Shown here: positions 1-8,467 of the stretch, one piece after another | Layout of the letters: the number at the start of each line of letters is the position of its first letter | How positions within the stretch are numbered: position 1 is the stretch's first letter | Source of the DNA: Bacillota bacterium | Lineage (GTDB): Bacteria; Bacillota; Clostridia; Acetivibrionales; DSM-1351 | Assembly (NCBI GenBank): GCA_023409265.1 | Contig: JAEYHZ010000026.1 | Coordinates: 1-47,810 of the forward strand | Direction: 5' to 3' | DNA: 47,810 nt | Program-made: the position numbers and the translations under genes | The notes under the pieces: model-generated | Databases searched by the model: none | Told to the model about the DNA's origin: nothing | The model's input: the letters and a program-made list of their open reading frames with translations, nothing else

Positions 1-205
1 CTGTTGTACTGACCCTGTGGTCTGTCTCCTTGCGGCCTGTCTCCCCTGTTGTACTGACCCTGTGGTCTGTCTCCCTGAGGTCTGTCTCCCCTGTTGTACT
101 GACCCTGTGGTCTGTCTCCTTGCGGTCTGTCCCATTGCGGTCTGTCCCCTTGCGGCCTGTCTCCTTGTGGTCTGTCTCCTCTGTTGTACTGGCCCTGTGG
201 TCTGT
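1..205 (-). repeat. Coding tandem repeat inside the infB linker (15-bp units, 45-bp higher-order period)
   Basis: Three near-identical 45-bp units start at 1, 46 and 91. They are followed by 15-bp units to about 180 and a partial 45-bp unit at 181-205. Read on the minus strand in the infB frame they give GDRPQ pentapeptides interrupted every 15 residues by GQYNR. The frame stays open, and changes are mostly in third codon positions, so the repeat is maintained as protein. The array continues past the window edge. Confidence 0.9.
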
Positions 206-1034
206 TTTCAAATCCACTGCGGTTATCCTCGGATACTTTGACTTCTGGAGATACAGGCTCCTCTTTCTTAGTAGTATCCACATTTTCATTCTTTAAGGCC
301 GAATCTGTTCCAATAACTGCTTCCTTCTTTTCAACAATTGTGTTTGATTTCATATCCACTCTTTCAACATTATCTGAATTTATTTTTATTGAATCGATTG
401 CTTCATTTTTGGTTGCATTAGTATCGGTTTTAATTGTATTATCTGCCACAATTTTTTCCTCTTTTTTAACATCCTCTGGCTTAACATTATGCTTTAATGT
501 TGAAGAATCATCTTGTTGAATAGCAGGAGTTTTGATTACATTTTTGGGAGGCTCGGGAGCCTTCTCTGTTCTATTAACCGGCTTATTTTTATAGTCCGGT
601 TTGCTGTCTCTGACATACCCCGGTCTCAGTCCTGATGTACTGGAATCTGATTTAAAATAATTAGGTTTAGTTGCAGTCTGGTTAGTATCCTTTTTTTGAT
701 AATTACTTTGATCCGAGCTTCCAGTTTCAGTTTTACTGTCAATCACTATTTCTGTGGTTCTGATTATTCTCGGAGCACTCTTCATATCTTTTTTAACATC
801 TTTTTTCTTTTCAGCTGTATGCAAACTGTCTACAGCTGGTTTCTTTTCATCATCCTGTTTCTTTTCGTCATGTTTAATTACACCTATGTGTTTATAAAGT
901 GCATCTAATTCATGAGGTTCAAGAAGGCTCATATGATTTTTTACATGTATATTTATCTCAGCAAGCTTTTCCATTAACCTCTTACTTGTAGTATTAAGTT
1001 CTTTGGCAAGCTCGTATATTCTTGCTTTATCCAA
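1..1034 (-). CDS. infB: Translation initiation factor IF-2, N-terminal part (runs off window start)
   Basis: IF-2 delivers initiator tRNA to the ribosome in the cytosol. About 344 codons are visible, covering only the N-terminal IF2_N fold (DKARIYELAKELNTTSKRL) and a long charged linker; the GTPase domain lies outside the window. The linker ends in a low-complexity stretch rich in GDRPQ and GQYNRGD units. I chose the TTG at 1034 because IF-2 proteins usually begin just before the RxYELAK segment and a GGGGGTGAAGG ribosome binding site precedes it. An in-frame ATG at 1055 and a GTG at 1043 are alternatives. The start overlaps the ylxQ stop (TTGGATAA), so translation is probably coupled. Last visible gene of the rimP-nusA-ylxR-ylxQ-infB operon. 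Confidence 0.93.
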   Translation of the reverse strand, partial: MDKARIYELAKELNTTSKRLMEKLAEINIHVKNHMSLLEPHELDALYKHIGVIKHDEKKQDDEKKPAVDSLHTAEKKKDVKKDMKSAPRIIRTTEIVIDSKTETGSSDQSNYQKKDTNQTATKPNYFKSDSSTSGLRPGYVRDSKPDYKNKPVNRTEKAPEPPKNVIKTPAIQQDDSSTLKHNVKPEDVKKEEKIVADNTIKTDTNATKNEAIDSIKINSDNVERVDMKSNTIVEKKEAVIGTDSALKNENVDTTKKEEPVSPEVKVSEDNRSGFENRPQGQYNRGDRPQGDRPQGDRPQWDRPQGDRPQGQYNRGDRPQGDRPQGQYNRGDRPQGDRPQGQYN

Positions 1035-1359
1035 TACCTTCACCCCCGGATTCATTAATTTGGTTATCTATTAGTTTAAGAAGGCCATTTTTAAAGTCCC
1101 TTGACTGAATAGAAATTACTGATCTAATTTCTTTTCCGGTACATTTTCCGAGGCCAAGTTTTTCACCATATTCTCTATATGGAACATCCCGAAAACTGCA
1201 CATACTCTTAAATTTGTCCTTCGTGTTTTCAGAAGCATCTCCTGCTACTATTACAAGAACAGCTTTACCCGATTTAATAGTTCTTTCACAGGTTTCATCT
1301 CCGGATAACAGCTGTCCTGCTTTCTTCGCAAGACCTAATAAGGAATAAACCTTATCCAT
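1027..1359 (-). CDS. ylxQ: YlxQ, L7Ae/L30e-type RNA-binding protein
   Basis: Small protein (110 aa with the chosen start) of the ribosomal L7Ae/L30e/S12e/Gadd45 family, which bind kink-turn-like RNA. It opens with MDKVYSLLGLAKKAGQLLSG, the usual start of this family. Central GKAVLVIVAGDASENT and the later GKCTGKEIRSVISI segment also fit. An upstream TTG at 1389 would add 10 residues, but neither start has a good ribosome binding site of its own. The ATG at 1359 overlaps the stop of a 19-codon ORF that does have one, so reinitiation is likely. It lies between ylxR and infB, the standard Firmicutes order. Confidence 0.88.
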   Translation of the reverse strand: MDKVYSLLGLAKKAGQLLSGDETCERTIKSGKAVLVIVAGDASENTKDKFKSMCSFRDVPYREYGEKLGLGKCTGKEIRSVISIQSRDFKNGLLKLIDNQINESGGEGIG

Positions 1360-1411
1360 CACAATGTCCATGCTCAACAACTCGCGCAAAGTACCATGCC
1401 AGAAAAAGCAT
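1352..1411 (-). CDS. Short upstream ORF (19 codons) between ylxR and ylxQ
   Basis: After the ylxR stop a strong AGGAGGG site sits 8-9 nt before an ATG at 1411. That ATG opens a frame different from ylxQ, encoding MLFLAWYFARVVEHGHCDG. Its TAA stop (1354-1352) overlaps the ylxQ start in ATGGATAA. The layout fits a translated leader whose termination feeds ylxQ initiation. The peptide resembles nothing I recognise and probably matters only as an act of translation. Confidence 0.45.
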   Translation of the reverse strand: MLFLAWYFARVVEHGHCDG

Positions 1412-1437
1412 GGACCCGGCCCTCCTTTTGTAATGTT

Positions 1438-1716
1438 TTAATTTCCATCAACCTCTCCCTCCAATTGGCTCTTTAAATTATCATATACCTCTGAACCAAT
1501 TGCAGTTTCAAAAGCCTTTTCAAGTCTTTTTGCCTTGATTGACTGTTCAAGACAACCGGCATTTCTGCATATATACGCACCTCTACCCGGCTTTTTACCA
1601 ATGAGATCTATGCTGATTTCTCCCTCATTATTTCTTACCACCCGTATTAATTCCTTCTTAGGCTTCATTTCCTTGCAGCCAAGACACATACGTAATGGAG
1701 TCTTTTTTTGCTTCAT
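1438..1716 (-). CDS. ylxR: YlxR (RnpM) family RNA-binding protein
   Basis: Basic 92-residue protein of the YlxR/DUF448 family; a B. subtilis member has been reported to bind and modulate RNase P (RnpM). It shows the family signature: RMCLGCKEMKPKKELIRVV near the N-terminus and GRGAYIC further on, with CxxC-type cysteines. The start at 1716 (MKQKKTPLR) has GGAAGGTG seven nt upstream. An upstream ATG-type start would add eight residues, including a cysteine, and looks less likely. It lies between nusA and ylxQ as usual. Confidence 0.9.
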   Translation of the reverse strand: MKQKKTPLRMCLGCKEMKPKKELIRVVRNNEGEISIDLIGKKPGRGAYICRNAGCLEQSIKAKRLEKAFETAIGSEVYDNLKSQLEGEVDGN

Positions 1717-1869
1717 CCATCCACACCTTCCCATAGTCAAATACTATCCAGTAAAAATTGATTATTCTCAATTTATAAGTGCTCTTTTCATCAGAGAGCA
1801 AATTTTCTTGTCATAGTTTTAAGACCTTATTTATTATCCACACTAACCCAATGACATCTCATATACCTA

Positions 1870-3015
1870 TTAGTCTATGAAAACATCGTCATCCTGGTCA
1901 CCCTCGAAATTATTATTATCCTGGTCAAAATCCGTATAATTGCTGGTTATACTATCATCAAAAAGCTGTCTTTCAATAGATTGTCTTAACTGTGACTCAC
2001 TCTTGATATCAATTTTCCACCCGGTAAGCTTTGCAGCAAGTCTGGCATTCTGCCCTTCCTTACCTATAGCAAGTGACAGCTGGTAATCGGGTACTATAAC
2101 CTTCGCTGCCTTTTCATCCTCATTAACATCAACCCTTACTACCTTAGCAGGGCTCAAGCTGCTTGAAATATATTCTCTGGGATCGTTGCTCCATTTGATA
2201 ATATCAATTTTTTCTCCGCGGAGTTCATCGACAATTGCCTGAACTCTTGTACCCTTTTGGCCCACACATGCTCCAACAGGATCAACATTTTCATCCTTTG
2301 AATATACGGCAATTTTTGTTCTGGAACCCGGTTCACGTGATATACTCTTTATTTCAACAGTACCATCGTGTATTTCAGGCACCTCAAGTTCAAACAATCT
2401 TTTAACAAGTCCAGGATGGGTTCTGGAAATCATTATCTGAGGACCTTTAGTAGTTTTCTTGACTTCAACAATATAGGATTTAAGTCTTTCGTTAAAACGG
2501 TATTCCTCTCCGGGAGTCTGTTCTGTTGGGGCAAGCACCGCCTCTGTTTTTCCAAGATCAACTATTACATTTCTCTTTTCAATTCTTTGAATAATACCGG
2601 TTACAATATCGCTTTCCTTATTGTAGAATTCATCGTATATTATTCCTCTTTCTGCTTCTCTCAATTTCTGCACAACAACCTGTTTTGCAGTTTGTGCAGC
2701 TATCCTTCCGAAAGTTTTGGGAGTGACCTCCATCTCTGCTATATCTCCGACTGCCAGTGTAGGATTTAACTTTACAGCTTCGTCAACAGATATATCCATC
2801 TGGTCCATATCAGGGACTTCAGCTACCTTCCTGAGCCCAAACACTTTAACATCGCCGGTTGTTCTATCTATATTTACCTTTACGTTCATAGCAGAACCAA
2901 AGTTTTTCTTATATGCAGAAATTAGTGCGGCTTCTATAGCCTCTATAATAATATCCTTCTTAATACCCTTTTCTTTTTCCAATTGTTCAAGTGCAAGTAT
3001 TAACTCAGCGCTCAT
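1870..3015 (-). CDS. nusA: Transcription termination/antitermination factor NusA
   Basis: 381-residue NusA, which binds RNA polymerase and nascent RNA to tune pausing, termination and antitermination. The N-terminal polymerase-binding domain opens with MSAELILALEQLEKEKGI. An S1 domain follows at about 135-200 (SDIVTGIIQRIEKRNVIVDL). Two KH domains follow, with GACVGQKGTRVQAI and LAIGKEGQNARLAAKLTGW as their GxxG loops. The C-terminus is a short acidic tail without the extra repeats found in proteobacteria. GGAGG precedes the start. It sits 28 nt after rimP. Confidence 0.97.
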   Translation of the reverse strand: MSAELILALEQLEKEKGIKKDIIIEAIEAALISAYKKNFGSAMNVKVNIDRTTGDVKVFGLRKVAEVPDMDQMDISVDEAVKLNPTLAVGDIAEMEVTPKTFGRIAAQTAKQVVVQKLREAERGIIYDEFYNKESDIVTGIIQRIEKRNVIVDLGKTEAVLAPTEQTPGEEYRFNERLKSYIVEVKKTTKGPQIMISRTHPGLVKRLFELEVPEIHDGTVEIKSISREPGSRTKIAVYSKDENVDPVGACVGQKGTRVQAIVDELRGEKIDIIKWSNDPREYISSSLSPAKVVRVDVNEDEKAAKVIVPDYQLSLAIGKEGQNARLAAKLTGWKIDIKSESQLRQSIERQLFDDSITSNYTDFDQDNNNFEGDQDDDVFID

Positions 3016-3043
3016 TCCGTTAACCTCCCAGTACTAATAAAAT

Positions 3044-3502
3044 TTAGAATTTAATGGCCCTTTTAACTATAGCAACCTTATCCTTTTCAAATTCAATATC
3101 TTTTCCGGCATCATTAATCACTATTTTGTTATCAATTAATCCGACCAATTCGCCTTCAAACACTTTTTTACCGTCAATTGGCTGAAATACCTTTACCTCC
3201 ACCAATTCACCCTTATATTTAGCAAAGTCCCTCTCGGTTTTTAATGGTCTTTCAAGTCCGGGTGAGGAAACCTCCAAATAATAGCTCTGTTCAATGGGAT
3301 CTTTTTTGTCAAGTATTTCACTCATTTGCTCACTAACTGCCTGGCAATCATCTATACTTATTCCGCCCGGCTTATCAATATATATTCTCAGGTACCAGTT
3401 GGCACCTTCTTTAATAAATTCAACATCCACCAATTCATAATTCAAGGCCTCAACTACAGGTGCCGCAAGCTCCATAATATCTTGCTGTACATTTCTCTTC
3501 AT
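3044..3502 (-). CDS. rimP: Ribosome maturation factor RimP
   Basis: 152-residue RimP, needed for 30S subunit maturation. The N-terminal alpha/beta domain includes LNYELVDVEFIKEGANWYLR and IYIDKPGGISIDDC. The conserved YYLEVSSPGLERPLK motif follows, then a C-terminal Sm-like barrel ending IEFEKDKVAIVKRAIKF. GGAGG lies nine nt before the ATG. It is the first gene of the rimP-nusA-ylxR-ylxQ-infB operon; the polC terminator lies upstream. Confidence 0.97.
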   Translation of the reverse strand: MKRNVQQDIMELAAPVVEALNYELVDVEFIKEGANWYLRIYIDKPGGISIDDCQAVSEQMSEILDKKDPIEQSYYLEVSSPGLERPLKTERDFAKYKGELVEVKVFQPIDGKKVFEGELVGLIDNKIVINDAGKDIEFEKDKVAIVKRAIKF

Positions 3503-3827
3503 TTTTAAGTATCCTCCAATTAGTTAGAGTTTTAATCACCCTTATATTATTTCCTTTGGCAGTAAACTTTTACGCACAAAAACTTAGGCACTATATGTGC
3601 CTCAGTATAAAGCCAATCAAGAATTGACCTTTCGAATAATATACGTTATCAGACTAACCTACTGCCAACGCAAATATCATAACCATAAACGAGTCAGATA
3701 AACAACAAAGAGTGGGATTTCCCACTCTTGGCAGTCAAGTCTATTAAACCTCTATCCTCGTGTATTATATCACTATTATTTCAATTTATCAACAATTTAT
3801 TACCGTTTTATTAAAAATTGCTCAATT
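3503..3827 (-). promoter_or_regulatory. polC-rimP intergenic region: terminator plus rimP leader with a stem-loop
   Basis: 325 bp without a gene. It holds the polC terminator (3708-3729). Nearer rimP, on the minus strand, a GAGGCAC-GTGCCT stem-loop at about 3587-3604 is followed by AAGTTTTTGTG, which could act as a weak attenuator in the rimP leader. A TTTATACTG sequence just upstream might be a -10 element, but no convincing -35 accompanies it. A separate promoter here is inferred from the terminator position. Confidence 0.4.
3708..3729 (-). terminator. Intrinsic terminator after polC
   Basis: Perfect 9-bp stem (AAGAGTGGG / CCCACTCTT) with a 4-nt loop, followed on the minus strand by TTGTTGTTT. 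It lies about 100 nt past the polC stop. Confidence 0.75.
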
Positions 3828-6800
3828 TTAGAACAAACACAACTGGTTGCTTTCAGGCATTCCCTTAAGACAATTATTTCTTTCAAGGATTTCTATAACT
3901 GACTTACTTACTCTTGCTCTGGTTCTAAGCTCTTCAATTGAAAGAAATTCTCCGTCTTTTCTTGCTTCCACCATGTTTTGAGCAGCCGCGCCGCCCAAGC
4001 CCTGCAATGCATTCAAAGGAGGCCTTATTCCACCCTCTTCTATTTTGAATTTCTTTGCCTCGGAAAGATACAAATCGATAGGCAGAAACTTCAATCCCCT
4101 TGCATACATCTCATTTGCAACCTCCAGTATGGTCAATACGTTCTTTTCCTTGGTGGTAATATTATTTCCCTTCATCTCGTATTCCCTGATCTTATTCTTT
4201 ACCTTATCCTGTCCCTGTGCCATCATTTCGGCATCAAAATCATCAGCTCTTACTGTAAAATAAGTTGCATAGAAGGCCTCAGGATAATATACCTTGAACC
4301 AGGCTATACGGAAGGCCATCATAACGTATGCGGCTGCATGAGCCTTAGGGAACATGTACTTGATGGTTTTACAGGATTTTATGTACCAATCCGGCACCTT
4401 GTTCTCCTTCATGATGACTTCATATTCTTCCTTGACTCCCTTTCCTTTTCTAACATCCTCCATTATTTTAAAGGCTGTTTTCGGAGGCAGTCCGGCATGC
4501 ATCAGGTAAATCATTATGTCATCACGGCAGCAAATGCTTTTGGACAGTGTGGTTATACCATCCCTGATCAAGTCCTGCGCGTTGTTAAGCCAAACGTCTG
4601 TACCATGGGATAGACCTGATATTCTTATAAGCTCGGAGAAGGTCTTGGGCTTTGTGTCAACAAGCATTTGCCGCACAAATTTGGTGCCAAATTCCGGTAT
4701 GGCAAAAGTTCCGGTTTCACTGCCGATATCCTCGGGTTTAACTCCCAGGGCATCAGTACCGCTGAAAAGGCTCATTGTCCTGGCTTCACCTATTTGTATT
4801 TTTGTTGCATCCACCCCGGTCAGATCCTCCAGCATTCTTATAACTGTAGGATCGTCATGGCCCAGAATATCCAGCTTGAGTATACTTCCATGCAGAAAGT
4901 GATAGTCAAAGTGAGTGGTAACAATTTCAGAAGTTGTATCGTCTGCGGGCCTCTGAATTGGTGAGAAATCAAAAATCTCCTTATCCTTTGGTACAATCAT
5001 TATACCGCCTGGATGCTGGCCTGTTGTTCTCTTTATACCCGTACAGCCTTTTACTAGCCTGTTTATTTCGGCATTTGTAACAATAATGCCCCTCTCATCA
5101 AGGTAGTTCTTTACGTACCCGTAGGCTGTTTTCTCGGCAACTGACGCAATTGTACCTGCTCTGAATACATAGCCCTCACCGAACAGCTCCTCAGTATATT
5201 TATGTGCAACCGGCTGGTATTCTCCCGAGAAGTTCAAGTCTATATCAGGCTCTTTATCGCCATCGAAACCAAGAAAGGTTTCAAATGGAATATCATAGCC
5301 GTCTTTTTTCAAAGTATTTCCGCAATTCGGGCATACCTTGTCAGGAAGGTCGAAGCCGCAGTCATAGGAACCATCAAGGATAAATTCCGAGTACTTGCAC
5401 TTTTCACAAATATAGTGGGGCTGCAGTGAATTTACCTCTGTTATACCTGACATGTTTGCAACAAAGGAAGAACCGACTGAACCTCTGGAACCAACCAGGT
5501 ATCCGTCACCGATTGATTTTGAAACCAGCTTCTGAGCAATGAGGTACATAACGGCAAAACCGTTTTTAATAATTGAGTTAAGTTCTTTTTCAAGTCTCTG
5601 CTGAACTACTTCGGGCAGTTCTTCACCATATATCTCTTTAGCCTTGGTCATAGCCATTTCTTCAATATCATGTTCTGCACCCTCAATCTTTGGAGGATAT
5701 GTACCTTCAAGCACCGGTGCAATATTTTCAATCATATCTGCAATCAGATTTGTGTTATCTATAACAACCTCGCGGGCTTTTTCCGGGCCAAGATATGTAA
5801 ATTCCTCCAGCATTTCATCTGTTGTTCTGAAATAGAGAGGTGGCTGATTATCTGCGTCGGTGTAACCCTGGCCTCCCATCAGGATTCGTCTGAAAACCTC
5901 ATCCCTCGGGTCCATAAAATGCACGTCACAGGTTGCTACAACAGGTTTCTGATGTCTTTCACCCAATTTCACTATCTTTTTGTTGATTTTTTTTAGCTCC
6001 TCCTGGGAGGCTACCTTACCGTTGTTAACCAGAAACTGGTTATTGCCCAGTGGCTGAATTTCAAGATAGTCATAAAACCTGACGATTTTAGATATTTCAT
6101 CTTCGCTCTTGTTGTTCAGAATTGCCCTGTACAACTCTCCCGCCTCACAGGCACTTCCAAGTATAAGTCCTTCTCTGTACTCCATCAGGAGCTTTTTAGG
6201 CACTCTTGGCTTTTTATAAAAATACTTTAAATGCGATTGCGATACAATCTTATAGAGGTTTTTAAGTCCCACCGAGTTCTTAACCAGAATAATGGCATGG
6301 TTGGAGGTGGCCTTAACATTTACCTCCGGATCGAAGGCATTCTCTATATCTTTTATGGTTTTGCAGCCCTTATCCTTAAGAACTTCAAGGCAGTACATAA
6401 ATATTTTTGCAGTAGCCATGGAATCATCAACTGCTCTATGGTGGTTTTCCAGCTCTATTCCCAAATGCTTTGCAACCAGGTTAAGCTTGTACTTTCCAAG
6501 GTCAGGAAACATTTTTCTGCAAAGCTCCAGTGTGTCAATGTATGGATTTCTTATTCTTTCACCAATTATTTTGGCATTTTGTTTAATAAAGCCCACATCA
6601 AAATTCGCATTATGAGCTACCAGAACGGTTCCCTGGATAAATTCCATGAATTCATTGAGAACCTGTTCTATGGGGGGAGCATCCTTAACCATGTCGTCAG
6701 AAATACCTGTCAGCTTCACAATAAAGTTTGGAATAGGTATCCCGGGGTTGACAAAGGCACTGAACCGGTCAATAATTTGTCCTGCTTTGATTTTTACAGC

Positions 6801-8129
6801 ACCTATTTCAGTTATTCTGTCAGTGTGAGCATTCAAGCCGGTGGTTTCTATGTCAAATACTACAAATTCATCTTCCAGTGAGTGGGAATCAGGACTGTAA
6901 ACTATCGGCACATTATCATCCAATAAATAACACTCCAGGCCGTATATTACTTTTATACCAAATTTCTTTGACGCCCCGTATGCATCCGGGTAAGCCTGTA
7001 CCACACCGTGATCAGTTATGGCAATAGCCTTGTGACCCCATTTTGCAGCTCTTTTAACCAGTTCCTTGACAGGGCTGACCGCATCCATGGAACTCATCTG
7101 TGTATGTAAGTGCAGTTCCACCCTTTTAGTTTCGGCTTCATCAGTTTTGATTTCCTTTTCCGTCTCAACAATATCAAAAGCCATGACAGCCAATTCTTTT
7201 GAGAACTTGTCATACTGGGCATCTCCTCTTATTCTCAGACAGACACCCTCAACAATCCTTTCCGAAATGTTTGAAAAGTCCTTTTTATCTACAAACATTT
7301 TTACGGTTACTGAGCTTGTATAATCTGTAATATCAAATATGTAAATGAATTTTCCGCCTCTTATTTCCCTTGATTCTGTTCTGAAAACTTCTCCGGCTAT
7401 GGCAACCTTCCCGGAATCAGGTGTTACTTCAGAAATTCTCATAATGCTGTCGGTAAAAGGCTTACCGGCTATTATTCCCTTTGTCGCTCCCTCTCCTGGA
7501 TTTGAGCCCCTGCTTTCTGAAGCGCTTTTAGGTTTTGCCTCTGAAGGACTTGCAGTAATTGTAGAACTTACAACCTGGGCCTCATTTTTCTCCTTTTGGG
7601 CAACATATTCCTCCATAATGCTTGAGTCAACCTCAAGATCACTGAATTCAACTTTTATCTTTTTTGAAATAGTATCTTCTATGTACTGTTCAATTATGGC
7701 ATGACAGTTCTGTGATTTCAGAATCTGAGACCCTTTAGTTGCCAGCTTTATATTTATTCTGTTATCTGCAATTTCGTATGTGCTGTTGGTAAGAATACCT
7801 CTGCACACTGCTATTTTACTGTTAAGCATCAGTATTAAATCATTCCACATTGACTCCAGAAACTCATCAATACCATATTCCCGGGTGCATTTTACCTTGA
7901 TGGTTATGCTGTTTGCCCCGAGTTTATTTACCAGACACTCCTCCATTTTTAAAACCAGCCCGGAACTGATTATTTCAGAACCGGAGGTATAAATTTCAAG
8001 CCTGTTCGACTTGATAAAAACACTCATTCTGTCAACATTCAGTTCTTTGAAAACAGAAAATTCCCCGTTAAAGTCTACAAGACCAGGGAATAGCTCTTGA
8101 AATAATTTATTTGAACCTTTTGACTCCAT
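3828..8129 (-). CDS. polC: DNA polymerase III alpha subunit, Gram-positive PolC type
   Basis: Replicative polymerase with built-in proofreading, 1433 residues, the usual length. Domains in order: N-terminal region; an OB-fold segment at about 225-320; a PHP domain from about 336 (VELHLHTQMSSMDA, AITDHGVVQAYPDAY); an inserted DEDD exonuclease at about 423-590 (VVFDIETTGL, VAHNANFDVGFI, HRAVDDSMATA); the resumed PHP half; a four-cysteine zinc site (CEKC ... CPNC); the palm with the catalytic acidic motif PDIDLNFSGEYQ; and fingers. The C-terminus has a helix-hairpin-helix-like LNALQGLGGAAAQNMVEA segment. The start follows GGGGT. It ends its own transcription unit, with a terminator about 100 nt downstream. 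Confidence 0.98.
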   Translation of the reverse strand: MESKGSNKLFQELFPGLVDFNGEFSVFKELNVDRMSVFIKSNRLEIYTSGSEIISSGLVLKMEECLVNKLGANSITIKVKCTREYGIDEFLESMWNDLILMLNSKIAVCRGILTNSTYEIADNRINIKLATKGSQILKSQNCHAIIEQYIEDTISKKIKVEFSDLEVDSSIMEEYVAQKEKNEAQVVSSTITASPSEAKPKSASESRGSNPGEGATKGIIAGKPFTDSIMRISEVTPDSGKVAIAGEVFRTESREIRGGKFIYIFDITDYTSSVTVKMFVDKKDFSNISERIVEGVCLRIRGDAQYDKFSKELAVMAFDIVETEKEIKTDEAETKRVELHLHTQMSSMDAVSPVKELVKRAAKWGHKAIAITDHGVVQAYPDAYGASKKFGIKVIYGLECYLLDDNVPIVYSPDSHSLEDEFVVFDIETTGLNAHTDRITEIGAVKIKAGQIIDRFSAFVNPGIPIPNFIVKLTGISDDMVKDAPPIEQVLNEFMEFIQGTVLVAHNANFDVGFIKQNAKIIGERIRNPYIDTLELCRKMFPDLGKYKLNLVAKHLGIELENHHRAVDDSMATAKIFMYCLEVLKDKGCKTIKDIENAFDPEVNVKATSNHAIILVKNSVGLKNLYKIVSQSHLKYFYKKPRVPKKLLMEYREGLILGSACEAGELYRAILNNKSEDEISKIVRFYDYLEIQPLGNNQFLVNNGKVASQEELKKINKKIVKLGERHQKPVVATCDVHFMDPRDEVFRRILMGGQGYTDADNQPPLYFRTTDEMLEEFTYLGPEKAREVVIDNTNLIADMIENIAPVLEGTYPPKIEGAEHDIEEMAMTKAKEIYGEELPEVVQQRLEKELNSIIKNGFAVMYLIAQKLVSKSIGDGYLVGSRGSVGSSFVANMSGITEVNSLQPHYICEKCKYSEFILDGSYDCGFDLPDKVCPNCGNTLKKDGYDIPFETFLGFDGDKEPDIDLNFSGEYQPVAHKYTEELFGEGYVFRAGTIASVAEKTAYGYVKNYLDERGIIVTNAEINRLVKGCTGIKRTTGQHPGGIMIVPKDKEIFDFSPIQRPADDTTSEIVTTHFDYHFLHGSILKLDILGHDDPTVIRMLEDLTGVDATKIQIGEARTMSLFSGTDALGVKPEDIGSETGTFAIPEFGTKFVRQMLVDTKPKTFSELIRISGLSHGTDVWLNNAQDLIRDGITTLSKSICCRDDIMIYLMHAGLPPKTAFKIMEDVRKGKGVKEEYEVIMKENKVPDWYIKSCKTIKYMFPKAHAAAYVMMAFRIAWFKVYYPEAFYATYFTVRADDFDAEMMAQGQDKVKNKIREYEMKGNNITTKEKNVLTILEVANEMYARGLKFLPIDLYLSEAKKFKIEEGGIRPPLNALQGLGGAAAQNMVEARKDGEFLSIEELRTRARVSKSVIEILERNNCLKGMPESNQLCLF

Positions 8130-8467
8130 ACTGTCATGACCCCATTGTTATAATATTGTTCTAATTTAATTCGTAGGTGCTGGTTGGTGGATCGATTGTG
8201 CCAGCGAAAATTGTTTCTGAATACACATGTTCTTCAATACTAACTTCACTCAATAGATTGCACACAAAGCACTTTCAATGCAATGATTTATAGATTGAAG
8301 TTTAACTCCCCGACTGTAGCATCAGTATAACTTTAATTGCCATGCTCACCGCCTGAAAACCAAAGCAGAACCCGCCACTTATTAAGGGGGGACTTTTTTG
8401 TCTGCCTCATTATAATCTATTTTAACATAATTTAATTTCTTTGACTGTTAAAAGAATTCTACAAATT
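8130..8467 (-). promoter_or_regulatory. Long polC leader and promoter region
   Basis: 338 bp without an ORF between rlmA and polC. On the minus strand a perfect TATAAT (8409-8414) could be the polC -10 element, but no good -35 accompanies it. A transcript from there would carry a leader of about 270 nt. The first part has a GC-richer block (about 8340-8396) of C-runs and G-runs, and the middle holds the stem-loop listed at 8242-8302. I saw no T-rich terminator for rlmA, so readthrough into polC is also possible. Confidence 0.4.
8242..8302 (-). promoter_or_regulatory. Stem-loop in the polC leader
   Basis: Outer arms AACTTC (8242-8247) and GAAGTT (8297-8302) enclose further pairing (CAAT/ATTG) and an inner TTGCA/TGCAA pair, giving a roughly 60-nt interrupted hairpin about 110 nt before the polC start. 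No T-run follows, so it is not a terminator. I do not recognise a known riboswitch. Confidence 0.4.

Noticed and set aside
1..205. Regular repeats at the window start as a CRISPR array
   Set aside because: Units are contiguous without unique spacers and encode a continuous peptide repeat in infB.
17..519. Plus-strand open frames with repeated cysteine- and valine-rich peptides
   Set aside because: They are the opposite strand of the infB linker repeat; infB is open on the minus strand over the whole region with family-typical sequence.
6231..6881. 216-codon plus-strand ORF opposite polC
   Set aside because: It is the complement of the conserved PolC exonuclease region.
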